Assembly (NCBI RefSeq): GCF_021869535.1 | Contig: NW_026262690.1 | Location: 15,401,001 to 15,465,000, forward strand | Length of the DNA: 64,000 nt | Source of the DNA: Mytilus californianus | Taxonomy: Eukaryota > Mollusca > Bivalvia > Mytilida > Mytilidae | Reading direction: 5' to 3' | Shown here: one piece after another, positions 1 to 14,110 of the stretch | Numbering within the stretch: position 1 is the first letter of the stretch | Layout: each line of letters opens with the position of its first letter | Translations under genes and position numbers: made by a program | The notes under the pieces: generated by a model | Database searches by the model: none | What the model was told of the DNA's origin: nothing | The model's input: only the letters and a program-made list of their open reading frames with translations

Positions 1-1032
1 TCAAACAAAGTCTTATTTTGGACCCTTTGGACCTCAATGTAGACCTATTTAAAAATGTCCAAATATCCAATATAGTAATACATGGTAAAAACCTCAAACA
101 ATTCAAGACTTTAAATTAATCCTCATTGAAATTGGTTAAAAGATTTGTATTTATTTTCAATTGAAGAGTTCTTGCTGTTGTGCAATACTTTGCTTTTGCG
201 CAATGCTTAGCAAATCTGTTTACAAACTAAATATAATAATTTACACACCCTGTTTTGGTGTGTATCTCTTGCCATATCAGTATTTGTTGTTTCTTTATAG
301 ATCAGAAATAATAAAATTATGTTAGAACCAGCTTAGCCAGTATTAGAAAAGTCTTGTTTTTGGCCTCTAATTTCTTAACTATTAAAGCCACAACCCACAA
401 AATCGACCCCAACCTTCTGTGTGTTGTATGGAACCTTGTGGTACAATTTCATAGAGATTCATTGACTAATACTGAAGTATTTGTCCAGAAACCAGAAAAA
501 CCAGAAAAACCTTGTACCCCCCTTTTTGCCTCTTATTCCTGAACGGTTTGAGCCATAACCCCCAAAGTCATACCCAACCTTCCCTTTATGGTATGGAATC
601 TTATGTTTCAATTTCATAGAGATCCATAGACTAATACTTAATTGTCCATTAACCAGAAAAACCTTGTTTTTCACCCCTTTTTTGGCCCGTAATTCCTGAA
701 TGGTTTGGGCCATGACCCCCAAAGTCAATCCTAACCTTCCCTTTGTGGAACAAAATCTTGTGGTACAATTTCATAGAGATCCATACACTTATACACAAGT
801 TATTGTCCGGAAACTAGAAAAATGCCTTTTTTGACCCCTAATTCCTAAACAGTTGGGACCATAACCCCTGAAATCAATCCCAACCTTCCTTTTGTGTTAT
901 TGAACCTTGTGGTTAAATTTCATAGAGATCCTTTCACTTATACTAAAGTTATTGTCCAGAAACCAAATGACTTCGGACGACGACAACATGATAGCAATAT
1001 ACGAGAGCAAATTTTTTATGGTCGTATAAAAA
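1..1032 (+). mobile_element. Composite element copy A (truncated by window start)
   Basis: Begins inside the 126-bp tandem module, then has one unit of a CAATAC-type module and about six degenerate units of a roughly 150-bp module (ATAACCCCCAAA, CTTCCCTTTGTGG, TTTCATAGAGATCC). It ends with the family tail: CTTCGGACGACGACAAC, CAATATACGA and a decayed hairpin ending GGTCGTATAAAAAC. No head is in view. It has no coding capacity. Confidence 0.7.
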
Positions 1033-1834
1033 CAGTCACTTCATCAGGCCTGCTCCTTTGTACATTGATATTGACATCTAGGAACTGCTTAAACATGAAG
1101 AAAAGTTAATTATAGGAAAGGTAAGTTACAAACAAAATATGGATTGCTAAGTTATAATATGTTTTTATACAACCAGTTATAGCTAGTGTCTGAAATCATC
1201 TTGTCCTCGGTCACACTCATGTGAGGCAAAACAAACAATATACTTGGGACTTTTCCAAATAAAATAGAAATTTCAAAAAGATCATTATCAAAATGATGAA
1301 ATTATAAAAAAAGACAAAAGATAAAGAATATGTTTATAATTAATACTGAGATTTCCCTTTATACAAATCCCAACAGTTATTACAATATCAATGGTGGTCT
1401 ATATAAAACAAGCTTTGCATTAAATGCAGATGGACATATTCATATTTCTTCAAATGTAAAATACATGCATGTTTTTAAGCTTTATGACAAGTATTTATGC
1501 ATGGGTTTAAGATATATATGCATGTGCTGTTTTCATGGTAAATCATTTGCTGTTTGCACAGCTTCAAATTGAATACTGAGAAATTAATAAAAACTTTCTT
1601 ACATAATATAATATTTCTTATTTTCTAAAAAAATAAGTGTTTTAAAAGGTGATTCTAGCCTGAAAAATGCAATACCATAATTTTTTATTAATTATCGAAC
1701 AACAATAAAAGTAAACTTGTCATAACTATTTAAGCTATAAATGTGAATTAAACTGATGAAATAATTATAATTTAAAATATTACTTCTTATAACTACAAGA
1801 TTGCTAAGTCGTATCCAAATGAGCTTTCTCACAT
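1033..1834. other. Gene-free AT-rich DNA
   Basis: No exon-like open frame, RNA gene or repeat shared with the rest of the window was seen here. Confidence 0.5.
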
Positions 1835-2945
1835 ACATGAATGGACAGTGGTACACCAGCTGTGGTCAATTGTTCGGTCATTAACAAGAGTAGACTTGTG
1901 GAACACCAGCTACACTGTGGTAAATTGTTCCCTGTCATCACAAGAGTAAGCCTGTGGAACACACTTCACTGTAGTAAATTGTCCCTTGTCACAAACAAGA
2001 TTGAATCATTGAAAACAAACAACACTGTAACTAACTGTGGAACACCAGCTAAACACTGTAGTAAATTTGACCAGCCATATATACACACAATAGCCAAATG
2101 ACTTTTCACAATCAAGAGTAGACTGTGTAACACCAGCTATACACTGTAGCTAAATATCCCCAGTCACATACATCAGAAGACTGAAACTTCAGCTACACAC
2201 TGTAGCTAAATATTCCCCGTCACATACACAAGTAGACTGGAACATCAGATACATACTGTAGCTAAATATCCCCCATCACATACAAAAGTAGACTTGAACA
2301 TCAGCTACACACTGTAGCTAAATATCCCCCGTCACATACACAAGAAGACTGGAACATCAGCTACACACTGTAGCTAAATATTCCCTGTCACATACACAAG
2401 TCGACTGGAACATCAGCTACACACTGTAGCTAAATGTTCCTCATCACATACACAAGTAGACTTGAACATCAGCTACACGCTGTAGCTAAATATTCCCAGT
2501 CACATACACAAGTAGACTGGAACATCAGCTACACACTGTAGCTAAATATTCCCCGTCACATACACAAGTAGACTGGAACATCAGCTACACACTGTAGCTA
2601 AATGTTCCTCATCACATACACAAGTAGACTTGAACATCAGCTACACACTGTAGCTAAATGTTCCCCATCACATACACAAGTAGACTTGAACATCAGCTAC
2701 ACGCTGTAGCTAGATATCCCCTGACAAACACACAAGTAGACTGGAACATCAGCTACACACTATAGCAAAGTTTCACCTGTGGCATATACAAGAGTTGAAT
2801 ATGAAACACCAATTACACTGTAGCTAATATCAAATGACCCTGTCACTTACAAGAAAGACTGTGCAATACCAGGTACAAAATAGAGAAGTGTTCCTTGTAG
2901 ACTTGAAAAACCAGCTACACTAGGGATATGTCCCCCGTTACATAC
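1835..2945. repeat. 56-bp minisatellite
   Basis: About 18 units with consensus pieces ACATCAGCTACACACTGTAG, CTAAATATTCCCCGTCACAT and ACACAAGTAGACTGGA. The central copies (about 2190-2760) are close to identical; both edges are diverged, a pattern expected when homogenisation acts mainly in the middle of an array. Confidence 0.92.
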
Positions 2946-3479
2946 TTAAATACACTGTTGTACTAAAAATATGCTAATAGGTAGGACTAAACTCTTTCAT
3001 TCTCCTAATTGTTGCCATTTACTTTAAATTCAGATATTATTGTGAGGTTTCTATCAATGCTAATGATGCATTCTAATATCTGATATATATGTCTATATGC
3101 AGCTTTTCCTGAAATCGCAATAATTTATCTCGCATTTTTGTCCATTCTTCAAAAATCACAATAATAAATGCACATACTAATTTCTGAATTTACAGAAATT
3201 GGAAATGTTGACATTTAAAAAATTTAGGGACTATTGTGAAAATGTTTAGATAATACTCGATTTTAATGTTGTTACATTTAGTTGTGTGACCAAACTGTAA
3301 GTAAATTTCAGCAGCTAGGAGGTATAAAAAAAGATTACAGTGTGGTGCAAGTCCCATTACTTCAGCCAAAAATTTCCAATAAAAATAATTGTATAGTGAG
3401 GTAAACTCCAATAAATATATAATAAAAACCAATCCTAATAAGTAAGAAACCTTTGGGTAAATGGTGTCAATTTAGTAGC
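2946..3479. other. Gene-free AT-rich DNA
   Basis: Nothing recognisable. A short three-copy repeat around GGTGGTCTCA follows at about 3480-3550. Confidence 0.4.
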
Positions 3480-3704
3480 TTAACAAGGTGGTCTCACAGG
3501 TGTAGCTTTAACAAGGTGGTCTCATATGTGTGTAAATCAATTAAAGTGGTCTCAGGTTTAGTATTAACAAGAATTAATTATGCTTCAATAAGCCAAAAAT
3601 AGTCCAAGTCTAATCAATCACACAAAAATTGTCAAATCAAAATGGTGGAATCCCATGGTGAGCACACATGATGACAACATTCCTACAAAGTGTTTTAAGG
3701 TTTC

Positions 3705-3915
3705 AATGGCACAGTGTCTGATGAACCGACATACATTTCAGGGGCACAGTCTAAGGAGAAGTGTCTGATGAACCAACATACATTTCAGGGGCAGTCTAAG
3801 GAGAAGTGTCTGATGAACCAACATACATTTCAGGGGCACAGTCTAAGGAGCAGCGTACTGATGAATCGACATACATTTCAGGGGCACAGTCTAAGGAGAA
3901 GTGTCAAATGAACTG
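3705..3915. repeat. 47-bp tandem repeat, about 4.5 units
   Basis: Units built on GGGGCACAGTCTAAGGAGAA and GATGAACCAACATACATTTC. One unit lacks two bases, so the apparent open frame through it is not conserved. Confidence 0.85.
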
Positions 3916-6900
3916 ACATACAAACACTATTACTATGTCCGATTATTTGTTTACTTTTCAAAATGTTTTGTATTGGTTGACTTAAATAAAATATTAACTT
4001 TCTGTTAATAAATTTTCAACTAAAGTAAAATTGCCATGGAAATATAATAAAGTTTGACTTGCTTTACCATCTTTCACCCATACATAAAAAATCAAACAGT
4101 TGTTCAAAGGACTTAAAACAGATACATGTAAAAAAATATAAACAATATCATAGAAAATATAGAGATCTTAAATGAGATAAGTCAATCCAATGACTTCAGA
4201 AACCATCCAAAGTTTTGGGTAAATGTGTAATACCCTTGTCAGAAAAATATTTGTTAAAGTACAACGTTTTAGGAATTGTAGGAAGTTTAAATTAATAACA
4301 ACATATTACAATAGAGTGTGTTTCATGATTGTTTAATGTGTGTGCAGTATAATGAATTTCTAGTATCTGCAGTGGAATACAATGATTACATATGCTATAC
4401 AGAATATCTAAGTAATGGAGTAAAAAGAATGATACTGTATAAAAAAGAGAAATGTCTTTTGTACAACTCAGTTCATAAAAACTAAACAAAATGTCTCATA
4501 CACTTTAGTTCATTCAACATATCAATTGATAGCAAACTTAATCATTTAAACTTAGATACATGTATATAACAGTTTTAACTGAATTTTGTAGCATGATTCA
4601 CATAATGAAATAATATTAAAGGTTATACTTGTATAATAATGATAAATACATATTCATTACAAGGGAGGTAATAATGTTGATGACCTTACATTTGTTTACA
4701 CTTGATTTTTCTTTCAATCAACACATTCACTATCTTGAAATTGAGAAACTGCAATTCTAATTCAAATATGACATGTAAGCATTGAACAGTTCACTTTTTA
4801 ATGAATGAACTCATGAATACATATGTTACATTGTGTGGTATTAATTACATACAACACTTCCCTTTTTAATTGATGAGTTTATCAATTTGTTACATTGTTG
4901 TGCTGAAGGTTTTTTTAAACTGTGATATAACTTCTTGAGGGTCGAAGAAGAAAGAAAAATCTCTCCTGAACAATGTCAAAATCTAAAAGTTGTTGAAACC
5001 TACTAGAATTTGAATATTAAACTCTAATATTCTTGAAACAGATTTTTCAAAGCTATCATAAAAATCTGTAACATCAAAATAGTATTTAGTACTAAATTGA
5101 GTAATCATTGTTGTAAGATACAATTTTATACAATATTTCAAATTGTAATGTAAAATGATATGCAACACCACAATGTTGAACAAGGGTTGTTTCCAGGATA
5201 TTTTAAATGTAAATATATCGCTTTATACATTTATCAATAAATCAAAATAATTCTGAAAGGACTGAACAATTTCAACTGTTTTCAATGAATTGAATCAACA
5301 TGGAACTCCTTTAATACAAACACGGGTCTATTTCATGGGTGGAATATGCATCCAAATTGATTCCATCCAATGAGAGCTTCTTCAGTCGTCATTAGACTGA
5401 CAATTCAGAAACATTACAACTCTGCTACTACGTAATGTTGGGTATCATTACACTGTTCAAGTCTTTACTTAATCAGTATCTTTGTAGACAAAAGCAAACT
5501 TATTACAAGCATGATTTTTATACATCATCTCCCTTATGAAAAGTTTTTAAAATTTAATAGACACTGTAATATCATCAGTTAAAACATGATAGCTACAATT
5601 AGACAAAATTCAAAATGAAAGACAAGAGGGATACATGTAACAGCACATAGTATAACTTCTTACACACATTCAATGCCTGTAATAGATCATAACACAAAAT
5701 AAAATTGTCTCATTCAAATTATCTACTTTGTTATAAAAACAAATACATATCATAATTGTCAGGAAATAAAAAATGTATTTCTGACAACTGAGCATAATAG
5801 ACAGAAGAATAATCATTTTCAAGAAATTTTCTTATTCTTTTCTGATTCATTTTCTTAATGACTGGTGTAAAACTTCATGTCCTATATGGACAATGTTTAT
5901 TGGATTTCTGAACTTAAAAATAAATATTCAAAATGTTTTGAGTTTTGGTCCCTTTTGACATAAAAAAAAGAAGGTAAAAACACTGAATTTGACAACCTTT
6001 TGGCATCTTGTTTTGAAATATAGATCCTACTTCCATGCCACGCTTACAAGGATTCTTTCTGTGGTGAAGACATTTCTGAGATCCTTAGTTTTTTCATGAT
6101 ACACACATTAAAAATACTTGGAGGCTGAATATTCATTGGTTAGCATAATAATGATTTGATTATTAGAACAGAAAATAGAGCAAAGAGTTTTCAGAAATTT
6201 GAGAGCAAAATATCTCAATCAGATTCATATCATTTGGTTACAAATCATGTACATGTAATATAAACCTTTACAAGTTATTTCATCATCATCATTGAAATAC
6301 ATCTTACCAGTATTACAGCTTTATATCCTGCAGTCGTTCAAAAGGAATTTAGAACAGTTTATTACAATGTGGAATAAAAATATTGGAATTGAAGAACAAA
6401 GTAATTTCCTGACAGTAGTTCTATTGCTTTTGTGCTAAGGATTAACAGACATTCTGTGAACATATAATAAATTATTGATATATATATAACTGCTTTTCTG
6501 ATCCACAGAAATGTAAACAATGTTCTTTGAATACTGATGCATCTTACAATATAGTATGATTTATAAAAGACATAAAGTATACACTAACACAAAATATGAT
6601 AGTCAATGCCCAAGAACATTAAAAGTGTACACTGCAATCACAGCATAACCACAACATGTTGTTCAGTGAATAACAAGTGTAACAAGCATGGCCGTTAATG
6701 AAAGGATTCAGTTACTTTATTCTATGTTACATGTAAAAGTGTATTTACCCATGATGGCTTGCATGCCTAGTTCTGAAAACTGCAATCTGACAAGAGAATC
6801 TTCTTGGAAAATGCAATCAAATTGGATGAAAAATAAATTCTATTCATCATATCTAAGTGCAATCTTAGGTATATACACTTTACTGAATCACTAAAGCAGG

Positions 6901-7199
6901 GAATAACAAGTACATTAGAAATTAAAAATGACTGCTCACATTTCTGTAAGCTATGCAAATGGTTACAACAGTTGTTTGTTTTTTTTTATTGACAGTCGTT
7001 TATCTGACAACTATTTGAATCATGCATCATGTTGAATTATGCCCAGAAGATGTAATACAATTACTGGTAAAACCAAAGGAAATCTTTTCTTTAGTCTGGT
7101 ATTTTCAAAATTTGAGTGTAAAATACATCATAGATATTGAAAAAGTTCAGGTAAAATTTGACTCTAGAAGAACTGTATCAGCTTTTATTTAAAGTTGTG
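3916..7199. other. Long gene-free AT-rich segment
   Basis: No exons with conserved domain signatures, no RNA genes and no obvious inverted-end elements were recognised. Short open frames here are AT-rich and look like chance. Confidence 0.5.
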
Positions 7200-7480
7200 A
7201 CAATTAAAATTGAGAATGGAAATGGGGAATGTGTCAAAGAGACAACAACCCGACCAAAGAGCAGAAAACAGCCGAAGGCCACCGATGGGTCTTCAACACA
7301 GCGAGAAAATCCCACACCTGGAGGCGGGCTTCAGCTGGCCCCTTAACAAAAATGTGTACTAGGCTTGTAAAATTGTTTTCTGGTCTGTAAAAATCATTTT
7401 TAGATTCTACAGGCCAATTGAAACAAACTTAAATTTTCATAAAATTATCATGAAGACTGATTAGTGGGTCAAAATTTACT
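7200..7480 (+). repeat. Interspersed mussel-type repeat (SINE-like)
   Basis: A locally GC-richer block containing AGAGACAACAACCCGACC, ACAGCCGAAGGCCACC and GGCGGGCTTCAGCTGGCCCC. I recognise it from memory as a very common mussel interspersed sequence. Only one copy is in this window, so the repeat status cannot be shown internally. Confidence 0.45.
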
Positions 7481-8950
7481 GCATTTCATGCAAAAGTTTT
7501 AATTTTAGATAAATCAGTGTTCAGTCATAAACCATGAATATTAAATGTACTGAAAATTTGTTGACTAACTCATAAAATCACCTATGAACTTTATATTTCT
7601 ATATCTTTGAAAGGTAAAAAAAGTCCTTTTTATTATATCTTACCCATTACCCATGGGGGCTCTGTTGTAAGAACTTTTTAATGTTATTGTGTTAGATTTT
7701 TACCAATGTTAGCTTAAATCTAATAAAGTATGTTTTCAGAATAATTTTGCATAGAACAGTAAAATAATCATTGCAAGACCAATCATCAGTCAGGGGTAAT
7801 ACATTGTACAATACTTGAAGATTGTATAAGTTATTTATTTTGTCAGATTTAAATTTCTTTTCAAGGAGTGAATAATCTCCCATTATGATTGTCCAAACAT
7901 TTACTTTCACAAGTAATATTTTTGCAACCCCTGAAATTATCAAGTTTTAGGAAGTCAAAATGTGCATCAAACATTTTTTCCTGGCTTGCTTACTGTTTCT
8001 TAATTAGAGTTCAATCTTTCATCTCAGATAGAACTAAACAAAGAAATCTACTGTGCAAGGCATTAAAAAATTCCTCGGATAAGGACCTGGAAAATTTGCA
8101 AACAGACATTATTTTGAAAATTACAAGACAAATGAGATTTTCATTGTCCATGAAATATAACTTTTATGAATAGTAATAGTAGACAATTAAAAACTCTATT
8201 GGAGCAACGCAGTGAAGATAAATTCAAGAAAAGAAGAACTTATGACTTTCTTTCTAGAATAATTTTTTAAAAATCTTTATGACAAAGGGAGACAACTCTA
8301 CCTCCAAAATTATTTATTTTAACCAGTAAATAAAAGTGACTTGTATAAGTATTACTCCTGACTGAGCATTCATGCCAAATTTGACTATTTTGGTGCATAT
8401 CAATCAATTGTTTAACAAATAAGGTTATTGTATGTATTTAGCCACAGTGACTATGAAAATATAGAAACACCTTAACTCCCATAAAGGCACTTATAATGCA
8501 TTTAATAGGTGATGGCTATGTTGTAAACTTTAAAATACATGAATGGTTTTGAAACAGACTATAAAGCACTTTGTCATGGTCCAAAAATAAGCAAACATTT
8601 TTTTAATTATACTTCCCGAAATTTTTGTTCTAAACATTTACACATACTATGGTTTAAAACTGCGGCACAAAGAAATGATACATTTACATTGGTTTAAGGT
8701 AGGGTTTACATTTGTAAGTTTCAGGTTTATCATGGACTGTTTATAAACTGCATGTTCATGCATACATTACATTCTAATACAAAAATAAAACTCCGATAAT
8801 TACAATTCCTGACTTTAAAATGATGATTATCTAACTAATGCTTGTCAATTTTTGTCTCTTGTAGAATCATGTTAATATTTGGGATCCTGTGTGCTGCTTT
8901 ACTAATATATACCATGAAACAAAGCTGATGATTACATTGTTGAATATGAA
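7481..8950. other. Gene-free AT-rich DNA
   Basis: Nothing recognisable on either strand. Confidence 0.4.
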
Positions 8951-9050
8951 GATGAAAGCTGAGATAACTGGAAATGTTTGCTGTGCTCAGGGGAGATAAC
9001 TGGAAATGTTTGCTGTGCTCAAGGGAGACAACTGAAAATGTTGGCTGATA
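8951..9050. repeat. Short tandem repeat, about 37 bp x 3
   Basis: Three units of AGATAACTGGAAATGTTTGC plus TGTGCTCAGGGG; the third unit is diverged. Confidence 0.75.
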
Positions 9051-11205
9051 GCTGGATCTGTGCCTATGAATCAATTGGACCTCTTTAATTACTGTTGACC
9101 TTGAGAATGAAGTGTCTATAATATTTTAAAACATCTATGAGATCTGAAAATATAAAATAAAATATGTTGGTTTAAACAAATATAACAGCTAAATAACATT
9201 TGTTTTAACATTTCAATATGATATCATCAAAGTGTGTGTGAGCACTGAAGGGTAAAGATTGCATTCATTTTGCAGTGGGAACTAAAAATTAAACATTGTA
9301 TTGTACAAAGGCAATACATTTGTGTACTATGAACTTTTGTCTATAATTGTAGTTGGTTCAACTCCAATTCTGGACAAAGGAAGATACATGCAACTCCAAT
9401 TTTAGATATAAAATGTATTATCATTTATATATTTAGAACAGATAATAGATTCAATTACATCATGCAAAACTGACAAGTATGTAATTTTCTTGACAAGTAT
9501 GTCCAATGACATAGTCACATTAATAACTGTCATGTCAGCTACATAAGGTTTTTGATTGCATAATTTTAATCTTTACCCTAAAAAAGCTGTTTGTAATTTT
9601 CCAGGATTATAGGATTATACTGTAGTTTGTTAAAGCCTAAATAATTACCAACTTCACAATGTATATATGTAATGTCATGCTTAATTATAATGTGAATTGT
9701 ACTTAAAATAAAAGTTTACTAATCATCTTTTTTGTCATAGTTATAAAAAGTACCGGTAATTGTATAAACCAACACCTGAAGTAGTGATTTTGCGGTAGGG
9801 TAATAAACCAGTCGATACCTACAGGTATTCACAGTTGTCTTTAAAAAGTGAAAAATAATCGATATGAAAGACAACGAATCGTAAATTATCGCATTGTAAT
9901 TGTTTAATATTTATAAAAAATGAACTTTTTCTTCAGAAGCTACATGTATTTCTTGATCATGAAGAAGCTTATGTCCAAATTTTTGTAAAATTCAACGTTT
10001 ATAAAGCTATTATAATACTGACGTCTGAAATCCATTTGACCCCAGACAGTATGTAAATGTTGTTATTAACTGCAAAAAAGTCCATCTTTCTGTTAAATAC
10101 AATAAAGTGAAGAAAACAAATATTTACAAAATTTTGCTCCAAAAGATGCCATAATAATGTATCACTAGACCAATAAGCCTGTCCAAGTTTCAAAACATTC
10201 TGTCAATGTTTTACAAAGTTTGAAATATTGATGTCTAAAATAACTGTAAACATCATGATCACAGACTGAACCTAAATATTGATGACACAATGACAAGACC
10301 AACACTACCACCACCGAAGACGCAATCTGGGATCACATAATGCCTAATTAGGCAAGACAAGAAATGAAAGAAATTTTTGAAGGAGCTTAAATCAATGACA
10401 AAGTCTCTGCTCAAATACAATGATAATCACAAATGTATACTACTTTCAGGACTATCTTCCGTGTCAATATTTACTTTATATATATGATAACCCATGGGAC
10501 GTCCCATAGTATTTATGTCAAATATTTTATTTATAATGCTGAGGTCACATGGTAAATATGTTAAATCATATCCTATTTTACTAATGAATTGATAGGGATG
10601 TATGTTAGATACAACACTGTTTGTCAATGTTCTGGACTTAACAAATATGATTAAAATAACTGATTTTGATTTTTAAATAAACTTGCTATAGTTTAATATA
10701 TATTACCGGTAATTAAGTTCTGAACTTATGCATTACATATATAACTGCATTAAAAAACAACAAGTTTATAGTATCCAATGGCATTTACAGTGGAAGAAAG
10801 GAACAATTAAAAAAAAATACTATCACAACACTGTAAAACACAGTCCTCATAAATCCTGGTGTAAATCTATGTGTTACAAAATCATATTTGGGAATACAGT
10901 TAAAATCTACAATGACATTTACACCATTAAGTCACATGATAACAGTCCTTGTCTAATTGAATACCTCAACAATAAGATAGGCTGTAAAACCAATTAAACA
11001 AATTAGTATTGGAATCCATTCCATTATGAATGGAAAGCATAATTACAAGTGTCGGAAACACTACTGCCAACAAAATCAATACTGGTTCCACAGATAATCT
11101 ATTTCTCTTTAGACTCTTATTCCTGGAGAGAAGTAATATTTTTGGAATGCTGATAAATTCAGATTTAATTGAACTACAGAATATAACAATGTCTAACAGT
11201 AACAG
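9051..11205. other. Gene-free AT-rich DNA
   Basis: No gene or repeat that I can support. Confidence 0.4.
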
Positions 11206-11826
11206 TTAAGGTAGATGGGGTGTCTAAATTATAATCCATAGAATTTTTTAATAATTTGCCAAAATGTAGTTTATATCATGCTTTTAAAAAATAAAATAAA
11301 AAAAGAATGGGTCACGGGGCTTATTTTTACGCTACAGGTTGTGCAAAATTGACAGATTTTGTATAGATTATGCATGGAAAACCCAATTTTCTGCAATAAA
11401 ACGAAAACTACACCATAGAATTTTGAGATAATATAAGAGAAGATAGCTCTAATAGTATGCTTTCAGATAAGAAAAAGAAAAAATGGGTTCACGGGACCCG
11501 TTTTCTTGCTACATAATAAAATAGGTAAATTCCTAACACATTCTATTGTAAAAGTAACTTTATCTGAATTATCTGCCCTTACATTTGAGTTGCCTCCCCT
11601 TATGTGGCAAAGTTGGAAAAAATAGAATCAAACAAAAGTATTCTTTTTTTTTGTAAAATACAACCATAAATATGATAAAATATGTCATTTCCTATTTTGA
11701 AATGAAAATTCTTACACATGAATTACCTACTACTCTCAAAATTTGCACCTTTTATTAAAGATCTAGACCGATTGTTTTCTGGTATACCAAAATCCAAGAT
11801 GGAGGAAGACACCCTATCTACCTTAA
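11206..11826. mobile_element. Non-autonomous DNA transposon with TTAA at both ends (piggyBac-like MITE)
   Basis: Bounded by TTAA (11206-11209 and 11823-11826). Directly inside are 15-bp inverted ends: GGTAGATGGGGTGTC on the left, and GGTAGATAGGGTGTC on the right read on the opposite strand (one mismatch). The interior has no transposase frame. It includes two related sub-blocks (GGGTCACGGGGC at about 11310 and GGGTTCACGGGACCCG at about 11483). A TTAA duplication is the hallmark of piggyBac; the family call is inferred from that and the length only. Confidence 0.72.
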
Positions 11827-11875
11827 GAGTACAAAACAAATGTATTTGAACTACTGGTTCTATAAGATCCTTTAT

Positions 11876-12147
11876 TGTCAACCTGGCTCATTGTGTCTTT
11901 GTACTCCTGATATCAATAAATGTCAACCTGGCTCATTGTGTCTTTGTACTCCTGATATCAATAAATGTCAACCTGGCTCATTGTGTCTTTGTACTCCTGA
12001 TATCAATAAATGTCAACCTGGCTCATTGTGTCTTTGTACTCCTGATATCAATAAATGTCAACCTGGCTCATTGTGTCTTTGTACTCCTGATATCAATAAA
12101 TGTCAACCTGGCTCATTGTGTCTTTGTACTCCTGATATCAATAATAC
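11876..12147. repeat. 45-bp minisatellite, six identical units
   Basis: Six copies (starts 11876, 11921, 11966, 12011, 12056, 12101), all identical as far as I can read; the last lacks its final base or two. Because 45 is a multiple of three, the plus strand has a 104-codon open frame encoding a Cys-rich 15-residue repeat, CQPGSLCLCTPDINK. The array starts 50 bp after the TTAA element. I see no signal peptide or splice context that would make it a gene. Confidence 0.95.
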
Positions 12148-12154
12148 AAAGTAG

Positions 12155-13299
12155 CAGGGATTTCCATTTTCACCTAACATCAAATGATAATACCTGTGTT
12201 GATTGTGAGTTTATGAACAAACACGAAAATCCCACAAGTTTCTGTGGTGACATACATGTACATAATGCACCAGAGGGAGTCTCTTCCCATATAAAGGTTT
12301 ACACAGACATGCCTCTAGTAACTATGGGTCACTTTTTTCAATATATATCAATGGGGTAATATAACTCTTCTGTTAAGATGTCTGTACAATCTTTGTACTG
12401 ATCTTTTTTCTAATAATATGAATGATCCCATGAGGTGCAAAGATCTAAATAAGATGTCACAGATTGTATGTCTAACAGCTAGAAAATATATAATTATAAA
12501 TAGGTGGTGATTTTCCTATGAAATATATGTATGGGTAGGCTAACTAAGGTTCAATTTACTTTCATTTTTAGTTCAGTATGAACTAACTAACCCTTTTAAC
12601 CCCCCTTAATTGGGTTAGTTTTCATCATACATTTTTTATCAATTTTTCAGAATTAAAAATTATTTCACATTCAAATAATTCCTTGTTAAATATGAATGGG
12701 GTTGGTTTTAAACCGGTACCCCATTCAGATGTCTGTACCCGTATGTTGAGACACACCCATGCTTAAGACAGACTGACATACCATGAACACCTATCGATAG
12801 AGCAAGGATAAAGGACTATTAATATGAGAAATACTGTGAGAGCCTCTACAAATATATCACAAAACAATATGCTTTTAGGATGATGAATAATACAAACAAA
12901 GTTGAGCCTCAAGTTTCTTGTATTTCAACAGAACACCGGTGTACTTTCATCATGTTCATACTTGTAAGTATTAGGTGACATACATAATATACAAAGTACA
13001 ATTTTCATCTTTAATAAATTCACTTCCTGCAAATTATTCTAAGTACAGTACAGTTTATAAATTACTTAATTACGTAATTAGAGAAAAATATATAGTTGTC
13101 TGGTACACATACGTTGTAATTTGATAATTAAATTTAAGAAAAACAAGTATCCTTCCTTCATAATAACTTCATTGTAATTAATGCAAAAATGTATTTCCCA
13201 TTTAATATACATGATGTGTTGTATTTATGGATAAGTTGCATAAAACAAATTCTTTCCTTTTATGACTTGTTGACTTCTATTTTATGTTCATCCTTAACT
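12155..13299. other. Gene-free AT-rich DNA
   Basis: Nothing recognisable. Confidence 0.4.
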
Positions 13300-13319
13300 T
13301 ATTATCAATATTATTATTA

Positions 13320-13760
13320 TTATAATACACATTTCTACTCTCCAATATTCAACCTTCTCCCTCAAATAAGTTGATGACATGTCCAAAATTCAACCTTTCT
13401 CCCCTCTCCAGTAACTTAATGATTACTCCCAAATTCAACCTTCTTTCCTATCCAATTTACAATGTACATGAAAGTGTTGATTATTTGACCTTCTCCCCCT
13501 CTCCAATTGGCTGTTTCAAAATCTAAAGGATTATGGGTAGTTTCATTGTTCATACCCCAAATGAGAATTACATCACATCATTGGTTGAATTCCCATTGTT
13601 AAGGACATTGTCACAATGTTTTGGTGTATGCTTTTGAAAATATTACCCAACATTCATTATATTCTGAAACAGCTTCTTACTTGATGATTTCTCCCACATT
13701 CAACCTCCTCTTACCAATTACTTGATGACCTCTTCCATATTCAGGGGGCCTCAGTGGTGG
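13320..13760. repeat. Degenerate tandem repeat, about 50 bp
   Basis: Irregular units carrying TTCAACCTTCTCCC, CCTCTCCAATT and TTGATGAC. Heavily diverged and interrupted at about 13510-13670 by unrelated sequence. Confidence 0.6.
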
Positions 13761-13819
13761 GGTGGCAAAGTATTTCCAGTCACTTGAGGAATGGTAGTTT
13801 TTTTTTTGTGTTCATAAAT

Positions 13820-14110
13820 ATTCATCATAAACTGTTAGCACAGAGTTATGTCTTGCCTTTTTGTACTTTTGATAATGCAAATGTTGAAATTAAATCCGCC
13901 AAGGCGAGACAAAAAATGGTCAAGTGACAAGTCATTTAAGGATAATAACCCTTAGATCAGGAGTAAATTAACTGTTTCTATTTAACAATTACATTGCACT
14001 TTAATTTGTCTTACTATTTACCAAGTTTAAAGTTTTCAAGATAAAAACATAAAAATACATATTTTTTTTATATAGGGGCAGTACATCTTAAATTCAGTTG
14101 ATCCACACAT
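13820..14110. repeat. Interspersed repeat shared with 40590-40690
   Basis: Contains ACTGTTAGCACAGAGTTATG and GATAATGCAAATGTTGAAAT. A related block at 40586-40690 has CTGTTGGCACAGAGATATGT and AAATGCAAATGTTAAAATT. The type of element is unknown. Confidence 0.5.
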
